Shown one piece after another: positions 1 to 7,288 of a DNA stretch of 42,589 nucleotides. The notes under the pieces are model-generated. The model was not told the DNA's origin, searched no databases, and saw nothing but the letters and a program-made list of their open reading frames with translations. This DNA comes from Candidatus Kapaibacterium sp. (GTDB lineage: Bacteria > Bacteroidota > Ignavibacteria > Kapaibacteriales > UBA4661). The position numbers and the translations under genes were made by a program. How positions within the stretch are numbered: the first letter of the stretch is position 1; every line of letters starts with the position of its first letter. The DNA lies in NCBI GenBank assembly GCA_004292595.1, contig RDXM01000102.1, forward strand, positions 1 through 42,589, in the 5' to 3' direction.

Positions 1-128
1 AGATACAGGGCGTTGTAGTTCGCCCAGTATGCTGAGAGCTTTGGCTTGACCGTACAAAGTAACAGCTTGACACATTTGTCTATGCTTTTACAAACTATAA
101 GACAGGTTTCCTCAATGAGGTCGTTTAA

Positions 129-151
129 GAGTGGCACAGACAGTCTGTCTG
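129..151. repeat. degenerate half-copy of the double-hairpin palindromic element
   Basis: This short stretch just downstream of the yebC stop starts with the same AGTGGCACAGACA as the full elements elsewhere in the window and closes with TGTCTG, so it can form a small hairpin. The second arm is missing or unrecognisable. The rest of 1-182 shows no gene or other signal. Confidence 0.5.
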
Positions 152-182
152 CGCCGCTTGCGAAAATCCTACGAAGAAGTAT

Positions 183-896
183 CTATGCAATATTATGGAA
201 GACGTTTTGCACGTCTTCATCTTCTTCAATGCGGTCAATCAGCTTGGCAACATCATCCATTTGCTCGTCGGTGAGCGAAACAGAATTGTTTGGAATGCGT
301 TGAATTTCTGCGCTGCGCACATCCAAGCTCTTCTCTTCCAATACTTTTTGCATTTTTGCAAAACTTTCAAACTCCGTGAATGCCCGCACAATTTGTTCTT
401 CCTCGTCCACCTCAATATCTTCTGCGCCAGCATCAATTAAATCCATTTCTAGCTCATCCATCGCCTTGCCTTGAATGCCGATAGCAAATACGCCGCGTCG
501 CTGAAACATAAACTCCAACGCGCCTGCCGTCGCCATTGAGCCATTGTATTTGTTGAAATAGCTCCGAACATTCGCTACTGTTCGTGTGGGATTATCGGTT
601 GCTGTTTCCACAACAAGCGCCACTCCGTGCGGTCCGTAGCCTTCATATACCACTTCGGAAAGTTCGAGGGCATCTTTGCCAGAAGCTCGCTTAACGGCAG
701 CTTCTACGCGGTCTTTGGGCATATTATTCGCTTTGGCGTTCTGCATTGCTGCCCGCAAACGTGAGTTGTTATTGGGGTCGGTGCCGCCAGTTTTTACTGC
801 AATCGCAATTTCTTTCCCAATGCGCGTAAAGGTTTTCGCCATTTTATCGTAGCGGGCGAACATTTTATGTTTTCGTTTCTCAAAAATACGACCCAT
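183..896 (-). CDS. yebC: YebC/PmpR family (TACO1-like) DNA-binding or ribosome-associated regulator
   Basis: This 237-aa protein has the full length and typical start of the YebC/TACO1 family: MGRIFEKRKHKMFARYDKMA, followed by the conserved stretch around residues 26-45 (GKEIAIAVKTGG, then NNSRLR) and AKANNMPKDRVEAAVKRA. The YEGYGPHG segment near residues 85-92 marks the junction between the N-terminal helical domain and the two alpha/beta domains. Family members have been described as transcriptional regulators and, more recently, as factors that help ribosomes translate difficult (for example proline-rich) sequences; the sequence cannot separate these roles. The ATG at 894-896 matches the family start exactly. 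The stop of pruA lies only 42 bp upstream in the transcription direction, so cotranscription is possible. The identification is firm, the mechanism is not. Confidence 0.95.
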   Translation of the reverse strand: MGRIFEKRKHKMFARYDKMAKTFTRIGKEIAIAVKTGGTDPNNNSRLRAAMQNAKANNMPKDRVEAAVKRASGKDALELSEVVYEGYGPHGVALVVETATDNPTRTVANVRSYFNKYNGSMATAGALEFMFQRRGVFAIGIQGKAMDELEMDLIDAGAEDIEVDEEEQIVRAFTEFESFAKMQKVLEEKSLDVRSAEIQRIPNNSVSLTDEQMDDVAKLIDRIEEDEDVQNVFHNIA

Positions 897-938
897 GATG
901 TTTCAAAAAAGAATGATACGTTAGTGAAATTAAACTGC

Positions 939-2501
939 TTACGAAATTTTCTTCGCAACAGACTTGCCCTGCATAAACAGCAAGAGATAATCGCGGCTGC
1001 CTGCTTTGGAACACGTGCCGCTCATGTTGTAGCCGCCGAAAGGATGCACATCCACAAGTGCGCCCGTGCATTTGCGATTCAAGTACAAATTACCCACGAA
1101 AAATTCTTTGCGACCGCGCTCCAAGCGTTCTTCACTTTTGCTGTAGAGTGCGCCCGTCAAGCCGAACTTCGTGCCGTTGGCGATTTCAAGCGCATCATCG
1201 AAGTTTTTCGCTTTGATAACCGCAAGCACAGGTCCGAAAATTTCTTCTTGTGCAAGACGCGCCGTCGGCTGAACATCGCCAAAAATCGTGGGTTCGATGT
1301 AATAGCCGTTCAAACCATCCGCTTTTTTGCCGCCCGTGAGCAGCTTGCCTTCGCCCTTGCCGATTTCAATGTATTCCAGCACTTTCTTTTCAGATTTCAA
1401 CGACGAAACGGGACCAGCAATCGCGTCATCTTTCGCATCGCCAATCACCAACTTTTTGGTTGCAGCGACGAGTTTTTCGACAAATTCATCGTGAATTTTT
1501 TCATCCACAATCACGCGCGAACACGCCGAGCATTTTTGCCCTTGAAAGCCAAACGCCGCAGCAACAGTGCCTTTGACGGCATCGTCAATGTCAGCATCGT
1601 CGGCAACAATCGTCGCGTCTTTACCGCCCATTTCCGCAATCACGCGCTTCATCCAAATTTGCCCCGGATGCGTTTTTGCTGCCCGCTCATTGATGCGCAA
1701 GCCAATCTGCATCGAACCCGTGAACGTAATGAAGCGGGTTTTGGGGTGGTCAACCAAATAATCGCCCACTTCAAGCGGGTCAGCATTGATGAAGTTCAAC
1801 ACCCCAGCAGGCAAGCCAACTTCACGCATAATATCCGCAAACAGCCAGCCCATCATCGGCGTTTCCATTGCGGGCTTTAGCACGACCGTATTGCCCGTAA
1901 CAATAGGCGCGGCGGCAGTTCCAACCAAAATTGCAAAGGGGAAATTCCAGGGCGGAATCACAAAACCCGCGCCAAGCGGAATGTAGAAATATGAGTTTTC
2001 TTCACCCGCAATGCCCGTGAGTGGCTGGTTTCCAGCGTAGCGAAGTGCTTCTTGTCCATAAAATTCGAGAAAATCAATCGCCTCGCAGGTGTCGGCATCG
2101 GCTTCGAGGTAGTTTTTACCTGCTTCGGAAATCATCCACGCGTTAATTTCCAAGCGGCGGGCGCGAATAATGTCGGCAGCTTTGAACAAATATCCTGCGC
2201 GGGTTTCGACAGGAACATTCTTCCACGTCTCGAATGCCTTCCATGCGGCTTGCAGAGCGGCTTCTGCGTCGTCCTTGCTCGCAAGTTGAAATGTGCCGAT
2301 AACCTCACTCAGATTCGAGGGATTCAACGAATCTGTTTTCCCTGCGGTGTGCGACTCTTTTCCATCAATCACATTCGGATATTCCTTGCCAAATTGTGCG
2401 CGAACCTTCTCCAATGCTGCTTTCTGCTGGGCTGCAATGGCGGGGTCGGTGAAATTCAAATACGTTTCTGGTTTGTACGCGGGACGTGCTGCTGCGGACA
2501 T
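939..2501 (-). CDS. pruA: L-glutamate gamma-semialdehyde (1-pyrroline-5-carboxylate) dehydrogenase
   Basis: The product oxidises glutamate semialdehyde to glutamate with NAD+, the second step of proline breakdown. It is a 520-aa aldehyde dehydrogenase with the NAD-binding segment PPWNFPFAI (residues 183-191), the FTGS glycine motif (260-263), general base Glu290 in AEMGGKDA and nucleophile Cys324 in GQKCSACSR. These are the signatures of the stand-alone P5C dehydrogenase family. The open frame continues 31 codons further upstream, but the ATG at 2499-2501 is preceded by AAAGGAG at good spacing, one of the clearest ribosome sites in the window, and the longer reading only translates a 15-bp tandem repeat. 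No proline dehydrogenase (putA N-part) is adjacent, so that step must be encoded elsewhere. Confidence 0.95.
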   Translation of the reverse strand: MSAAARPAYKPETYLNFTDPAIAAQQKAALEKVRAQFGKEYPNVIDGKESHTAGKTDSLNPSNLSEVIGTFQLASKDDAEAALQAAWKAFETWKNVPVETRAGYLFKAADIIRARRLEINAWMISEAGKNYLEADADTCEAIDFLEFYGQEALRYAGNQPLTGIAGEENSYFYIPLGAGFVIPPWNFPFAILVGTAAAPIVTGNTVVLKPAMETPMMGWLFADIMREVGLPAGVLNFINADPLEVGDYLVDHPKTRFITFTGSMQIGLRINERAAKTHPGQIWMKRVIAEMGGKDATIVADDADIDDAVKGTVAAAFGFQGQKCSACSRVIVDEKIHDEFVEKLVAATKKLVIGDAKDDAIAGPVSSLKSEKKVLEYIEIGKGEGKLLTGGKKADGLNGYYIEPTIFGDVQPTARLAQEEIFGPVLAVIKAKNFDDALEIANGTKFGLTGALYSKSEERLERGRKEFFVGNLYLNRKCTGALVDVHPFGGYNMSGTCSKAGSRDYLLLFMQGKSVAKKIS

Positions 2502-2518
2502 GGTTGCTCCTTTGTTTA
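2502..2518 (-). promoter_or_regulatory. strong Shine-Dalgarno site of pruA
   Basis: On the minus strand the bases before the ATG read AAACAAAGGAGCAACC. The AAAGGAG core is about six bases from the start codon. It decides the start against the upstream in-frame extension and stands out because most starts in this window lack such a site. Confidence 0.8.
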
Positions 2519-2525
2519 GTCTATT

Positions 2526-2555
2526 GGTTACTTGGTCATTAGTTACTTGGTCATT
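2526..2555. repeat. 15-bp direct tandem repeat in the pruA leader
   Basis: Two adjacent 15-bp units (GGTTACTTGGTCATT and AGTTACTTGGTCATT), followed by a partial third, lie between the pruA ribosome site and the palindromic element. The unit is a multiple of three, so the frame stays open through it and reads as repeated NDQVT. I take it as untranslated leader. Confidence 0.7.
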
Positions 2556-2612
2556 AGTCGTTACCCATGCGGTGTGAATCTTGAGTTTTTGCACTATACA
2601 AAAAACTCAAAT

Positions 2613-2704
2613 AGTGGCACAGGCATTCTTGCCTGTGAGTGTTAGTGCGGGATTCAAGCAAAAAACACAGACAAGTTGAGGGAAACCCTCAGGTCTGTGC
2701 CACT
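2613..2704. repeat. double-hairpin palindromic element, copy 1 (diverged)
   Basis: Copy 1 lies between gltX and pruA. Its left arm has the stem CACAGGCA / TGCCTGTG around TTCT, where other copies have CACAGACA / TGTCTGTG, so both sides of the stem changed together. The right arm carries an extra small palindrome (GAGGGAAACCCTC) in its loop, which makes this copy 92 bp long instead of about 78. Confidence 0.85.
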
Positions 2705-2725
2705 AATATTTTTTGTGCAAATTTC

Positions 2726-4171
2726 TTATACAAACGCCACCAAAGCAGTATTGATGCGCTTCATGGACTCTTCTTTGCCAAGAATTTCCATCGTATGCAC
2801 CATGCTCGCACCCACCGCGCGACCCGTAATCATCAGGCGAAGTGTATTCATCACCACGCCCATTTTTAAGCCGCTTTCTTTGGCAAAATCCTTTGTAAGC
2901 GCGGTCAGTGCTGCCTCGGTGAAGTCGCATTCCTGTAATTTCGCGGCAAGTGTGGCGAAGGGTGCGGCAAGTTCGGGTGTCCAAATTTTCGCTTTGAACT
3001 CCTCTTCGTAGCTCTGAAGCGGCTTGAACATATACTCAGCAAACGGCAATGCCTCGTGCAGCTTGTTGATGCGGTCGCGGACAAGCTCAATCACGCGAGC
3101 TAAGTATTCATCGCTTGTTTCGATGCCTTGTTCTTTTGCACGTGGTTGAAGCTCTGCCGCAAGGTCGCTTGGAGACTTGAGTTTGAGATATTCGCCATTC
3201 ATCCAATCCAATTTTTGCGTATCGAAAACTGCGCCCGCTTTGTTCACTTTTTCCAGCGTGAAGGATTCGATAAGTTCTTGCATGGAAAAGATTTCGCGTG
3301 TCGCACTGGGATTCCATCCCAAGAGCGCGACGAAATTCACCAATGCCTCTTTGAAATAGCCTTTGTCGCGGTAATCTTCAACCGCAACATCGCCCTGACG
3401 CTTACTGAGCTTGGTTTTATCAGGGTTTAAGAGCAAAGGCAGGTGCGCAAATTTTGGACGCTCCCAGCCGAGTGCGTCGTAGAGCAAAGCGTGTTTCGGC
3501 GTGGAAGGAAGCCACTCTTCACCGCGAATAACGTGCGTAATGCCCATCAAATGGTCATCCACGATATTGGCAAGGTGATAGGTCGGGAAATCATCGGACT
3601 TGAGCAAAATTTGGTCATCCACATCTCGCGCCGGAACAGTAATCGTGCCGCGCACAAGGTCATCAAAACGAATTTCGCCCGCAAGCGGAACTTTCATGCG
3701 AATCACACGCGGTGCATTTTCCGCTAGAAGCCGCTTGGTTTCTGCTTCGCCGAGCGTGTACTGATTGCGCATTGTGGTGCGGTCGTATCGCCAAGCAATA
3801 CCCGCATCCTGCATTCGCTTGCGCATTGCGTCTAATTCTTCCGCCGTATCGAAGGCGTAGTAGGCTGCATCGCGCTCCAGTAGGTCGCTGGCGTATGTGC
3901 GGTACAAATCAAACCGCTCGGATTGAATGTATGGACCACACGCGCCGCCTTGCTCCGGACCTTCATCGAACTCAATTCCCGCCCAACGCAAGGTATGCGC
4001 CAGAGCGTCTGCTGCGCCCTCCACGAGCCGTGTGCGGTCGGTGTCTTCAATCCGCAAAATACACACACCGCCATGACGCTTGGCAAAAAGGTAATTGTAC
4101 AAGGCAGTGCGCAAGCCGCCGACGTGAAGATAACCAGTGGGAGAAGGCGCGAAACGAACACGAACTGACAT
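2726..4171 (-). CDS. gltX: glutamyl-tRNA synthetase
   Basis: This class I aminoacyl-tRNA synthetase charges tRNA(Glu). The 481-aa length is standard. The HIGH-type motif is PSPTGYLHVGG (residues 9-19), the ATP-loop KMSKS equivalent is KLSKR (254-258), and the conserved RIEDTDRTR segment sits at 40-48. The C-terminal part after about residue 320 is the helical anticodon-binding domain. The ATG at 4169-4171 starts the protein directly at the catalytic fold, as in bacterial GltX. Whether it is discriminating or also charges tRNA(Gln) cannot be told: no glnS or gatCAB is seen here. It is flanked on both sides by palindromic elements, so it may be transcribed on its own. Confidence 0.97.
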   Translation of the reverse strand: MSVRVRFAPSPTGYLHVGGLRTALYNYLFAKRHGGVCILRIEDTDRTRLVEGAADALAHTLRWAGIEFDEGPEQGGACGPYIQSERFDLYRTYASDLLERDAAYYAFDTAEELDAMRKRMQDAGIAWRYDRTTMRNQYTLGEAETKRLLAENAPRVIRMKVPLAGEIRFDDLVRGTITVPARDVDDQILLKSDDFPTYHLANIVDDHLMGITHVIRGEEWLPSTPKHALLYDALGWERPKFAHLPLLLNPDKTKLSKRQGDVAVEDYRDKGYFKEALVNFVALLGWNPSATREIFSMQELIESFTLEKVNKAGAVFDTQKLDWMNGEYLKLKSPSDLAAELQPRAKEQGIETSDEYLARVIELVRDRINKLHEALPFAEYMFKPLQSYEEEFKAKIWTPELAAPFATLAAKLQECDFTEAALTALTKDFAKESGLKMGVVMNTLRLMITGRAVGASMVHTMEILGKEESMKRINTALVAFV

Positions 4172-4245
4172 AAATTTCCGTTGATTGAAGAAAGTTGGGG
4201 AAAGAATTGCGAGATGGCTCAGTACACGATAACATTCTTTCTAAT

Positions 4246-4323
4246 AGTGGCACAGACATTCTTGTCTGTGAGTGCTGGTGCAGGGTGCAGGCGAGAAACA
4301 CAGACAAGAATGTCTGTGCCACT
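4246..4323. repeat. double-hairpin palindromic element, copy 2
   Basis: This is a 78-bp element with near-canonical arms. Each arm contains CACAGACATTCTTGTCTGTG or its complement, an 8-bp stem with a 4-base loop, and the two arms are inverted copies of each other around a spacer AGTGCTGGTGCAGG. It lies upstream of gltX. Confidence 0.9.
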
Positions 4324-4370
4324 GAAGCCTGATGTTATCTGCTGTTCAGCAATGTTGTCGTGTAGTAATG

Positions 4371-4391
4371 GCGTAGCTATTTCATCTACGC
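4371..4391. repeat. small inverted repeat upstream of gltX
   Basis: GCGTAG and CTACGC form 6-bp arms around a 9-base loop in the 250-bp gap between the transketolase and gltX genes. It may be a decayed member of another palindrome family. Nothing else is recognisable in the gap besides palindromic element copy 2. Confidence 0.35.
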
Positions 4392-4421
4392 AGTTTACAA
4401 AAATCCTAGTATTGAAGCGGC

Positions 4422-5444
4422 TTACAGGCTTTCGTTGTATGTGGGAACATCCTTCACCGCGCGGCGTACTTTCGTCGGTTTGTCGCGGCGGGCGATAACG
4501 TGCAGCGCCGAAGCATAGATGTCGCGCCAGGTCATGCCGAAACGCAGCATCAAATCTTTGCCGTCGCCACTTCCACCAAATACATCTTTCATGCCGACAA
4601 ATTCCATCGGCACAGGATAATTTTTCGCCAACACCTCAGCAACTGCGCCGCCTAAGCCGCCATGCACCTGATGTTCTTCTGCCGTTACGACCGCACCGCA
4701 CTCTTCGGCAGCCGTTGTGAGCGTTTCCACGTCAATCGGTTTGAGGGTGTGACAATTTATCACGCGAGCTTGAATGCCATGCTTCTCAGCGAGCTTTTCT
4801 GCGGCTTGCAGAGCTTCCCAGACGAGCAATCCACACGCCACCAGCGCGACATCATTCCCTTCCCGTAAAACCTCTGCCCGACCAAGCTGGAAGGGCGTTT
4901 CGGGTGTGGTGAACATGGCAGAATTATCGCGGCTGAAGCGCAAATACGCGGGTCCGTGCAGTTCGCCAATGGCAATCGTTGCGCGGCGGGCTTCTTCGTA
5001 ATCGCACGGCACAACGAGCGTCAGATGCGGTAAAGCGCGGAGCAGAGCTAAATCCTCCAACACCTGATGCGTTGCGCCGTCTGGACCGACGGTTACGCCT
5101 GAATGCGAACCAGCAATTTTCACATTTGCTTCGTTGTAGCAGACGGAAATGCGGAGTTGGTCGGCATTGCGCATGGTCGTAAATGCGCCGTAGCCCGCGA
5201 AAAATGGTATTTTTCCTGAAAGTGCCAGTCCAGCCGCAACGGTGGTTGCGTTCTGCTCGGCAATGCCAATGGAAAAGAAGCGGTCGGGGAATTTTGCTTG
5301 AAAAACAGACGTAAGCACCGAGCCAGTAACATCCGCGCCAAGAGCAACGACGTTATCATATTTTTCGCCAAGCTCTAAAAGCCCTTGTCCGAAGCCTTGG
5401 CGCGTAGCTTTCATGCCGGGTGTGGAAGGTATTGGTAATCCCAT
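4422..5444 (-). CDS. transketolase, C-terminal subunit (pyrimidine-binding half)
   Basis: The 340-aa protein corresponds to the C-terminal half of transketolase: a pyrimidine-binding domain followed by the C-terminal transketolase domain from about residue 205. The cofactor-activating Glu lies in IGIAEQN (residues 59-65, Glu63), and GPDGATHQ (120-127) is the family loop. Active enzyme moves two-carbon units in the pentose phosphate or Calvin-type pathways, but needs the diphosphate-binding N-terminal partner, which is not in the window. The ATG at 5442-5444 begins at the family start. The open frame upstream only translates palindromic element copy 3. No Shine-Dalgarno is visible. A 1-deoxyxylulose-5-phosphate synthase fragment is less likely because the fold starts cleanly and lacks the DXS N-part. 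Confidence 0.88.
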   Translation of the reverse strand: MGLPIPSTPGMKATRQGFGQGLLELGEKYDNVVALGADVTGSVLTSVFQAKFPDRFFSIGIAEQNATTVAAGLALSGKIPFFAGYGAFTTMRNADQLRISVCYNEANVKIAGSHSGVTVGPDGATHQVLEDLALLRALPHLTLVVPCDYEEARRATIAIGELHGPAYLRFSRDNSAMFTTPETPFQLGRAEVLREGNDVALVACGLLVWEALQAAEKLAEKHGIQARVINCHTLKPIDVETLTTAAEECGAVVTAEEHQVHGGLGGAVAEVLAKNYPVPMEFVGMKDVFGGSGDGKDLMLRFGMTWRDIYASALHVIARRDKPTKVRRAVKDVPTYNESL

Positions 5445-5518
5445 AATTGTTGAATGATGTGAAAATGAAGAATGTTTGCGATAGAGAAACAGGCAAAATA
5501 CTGGCTGAATTATTTGGC

Positions 5519-5596
5519 AGTGGCACAGACGTTCTTGTCTGTGTTTCCCGCCTGAAGCCAGCACTAACTCTCACAGACAAGAATGTCTGTGCCACT
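5519..5596. repeat. double-hairpin palindromic element, copy 3 (inverted orientation)
   Basis: This is a 78-bp element in the gap between the permease and the transketolase gene. The asymmetric spacer (here CCAGCACTAACTCTCACAG side) shows that it lies in the opposite orientation to copies 1, 2 and 4. Confidence 0.9.
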
Positions 5597-5646
5597 ATTT
5601 ATTTTTTTAGGTGATAGTAAGCGAATAATTTCTGCAAATCAAGCAT

Positions 5647-7143
5647 TTACGCTTCTTCTGAGGCATTTTTGCGCTGAAAATAAAAGTAAAACGGCAGCCC
5701 CAGCGCAACAAGGAACAAGCCAAACACCGAGTTAATAAGTGCTGATTTACCAATCATATACGCCGTTACGTCGTTGTAGAGCGTAATCACAACATACATT
5801 GCCGCAAACGCAACAAAAATTGCAGGAACAAACGGGTAGCCAAAAACCTTGTACGGACGCGGCGTGTCGGGCATTTTCTTGCGCAGCACAAACACGCCGT
5901 ACGCGCCCATTGCGTAGAAAATCCACGTTACGAAAATGAGCGTATCGGTGAGCATATCAAACGTGCCAGAAAGTACCAACACGCACGACCAAAATGCTTG
6001 CAAAAACAAGGCATTGCCAGGAGTTTGGAATTTCGGATGTACTTTTCCGATGGAGGTAAAAAACATCTTTTCCCGCGCCATTGCAAAATACACCCGCGCA
6101 CTAGCGAGAATCGTACCGTTGGACGTGCCAAAGGCAGAAAGCATCACGCAGGCTGCAATGAGCGAACCGCCGACACCGCCAAAGACTGCCGTTGCTACAT
6201 CCGCCGCCACGAGCTTTGATTTTGCCATCACTTCAACGGGCAAAATGTACAAATACGCAAGGTTGATGGAAACGTAAATACTAATCGTGATGAGCATTCC
6301 AATCAGCAAGCCGCGAGGAATGGTGCGGTTTGGCTCTTTGACTTCGCCCGCAATGTAGGTGATATTGTTCCAGCCGTCATATGTCCAGAACGCGCCCGCC
6401 GTTGCCATCACCACAAGGAAAATAAGGCTGGTACTGGGGTTTGCTGCCGCCGTTGGTGCCGATGTGATAAAATTTGCCGCATTGCCATGACCAAAGATAA
6501 AACTTGAGAGAACAAGAAAAACCATTGCCACAACCTTCAGCGTCGTGAACACGCCTTGAATCATGCCGCCAAAGCGCACACCAAGATAATTTACAAACGA
6601 CAAGAGGCAAATAATGAACATCGTGAGCAGCTTCACGCCGATATTTGCAAGCGGCATGAGCTTTCCGATAAACGGCAAATGAATAATGAACGACTGCTCC
6701 ACCTCAGGCGTGAAGCGGGGTAGCTGGATGAAGTATTCGGTATAAGTTGAGAAAATAAAGGTAATACTGGCAATCGAGCCTGTTTGAATCACGGCGAAAA
6801 TTGCCCAACCGTAGAGGTATGCGACGAAATTGCCGTACATACGCTGAAAGAACACGTATTGACCGCCTGTTGCGGAAATCATGCCCGCGATTTCGGCATT
6901 GGTGAGTGCGCCGATAAAGGTCAGCAAACCCGCGCCAATCCACACGCCGAGCAAAAGAAGCGGCGAACCCAGTTGCGAAGCCATGAGCGCAGGCTTCATA
7001 AAAATCCCCGACCCTACCATCGAACCGACAATGATAGCAACCGTTGTGTATAAGCCAAGTGTTGGAACAAGTTTATGTTCGCTTGCGCTGCCAATCTGCG
7101 CTTGTGCGTCGGATTTCTCCTGAGCTTGTACGTGTTTTGCCAT
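5647..7143 (-). CDS. APC superfamily amino-acid permease
   Basis: This 498-aa inner-membrane protein has about 12 hydrophobic segments. The first reads VAIIVGSMVGSGIFMKP (about residues 35-51), the hallmark GSGIF of APC transporters, and a short charged cytoplasmic tail precedes it. The C-terminus ends FYFQRKNASEEA. The pattern resembles the LAT-like branch that exchanges or imports neutral amino acids, but the substrate cannot be read from sequence. The ATG at 7141-7143 is chosen because the frame upstream (to 7314) is Cys/Phe-rich noise overlapping the end of the OmpA-family gene. It sits 145 bp downstream of that gene. Confidence is high for the family and low for the substrate. Confidence 0.9.
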   Translation of the reverse strand: MAKHVQAQEKSDAQAQIGSASEHKLVPTLGLYTTVAIIVGSMVGSGIFMKPALMASQLGSPLLLLGVWIGAGLLTFIGALTNAEIAGMISATGGQYVFFQRMYGNFVAYLYGWAIFAVIQTGSIASITFIFSTYTEYFIQLPRFTPEVEQSFIIHLPFIGKLMPLANIGVKLLTMFIICLLSFVNYLGVRFGGMIQGVFTTLKVVAMVFLVLSSFIFGHGNAANFITSAPTAAANPSTSLIFLVVMATAGAFWTYDGWNNITYIAGEVKEPNRTIPRGLLIGMLITISIYVSINLAYLYILPVEVMAKSKLVAADVATAVFGGVGGSLIAACVMLSAFGTSNGTILASARVYFAMAREKMFFTSIGKVHPKFQTPGNALFLQAFWSCVLVLSGTFDMLTDTLIFVTWIFYAMGAYGVFVLRKKMPDTPRPYKVFGYPFVPAIFVAFAAMYVVITLYNDVTAYMIGKSALINSVFGLFLVALGLPFYFYFQRKNASEEA

Positions 7144-7288
7144 GCGGTATTTCGGGAAAAGGGTGAAGAAGAAAATGTGGAATTGAGTGTGGAATTGTGC
7201 GCCAAAAAGAATGCAGCGAAGTTGTAGAAAAAATCGCATCTGACAAACAACTTTTTCGTAGGAAACGGCGCAGGAACAGATACAAAAA

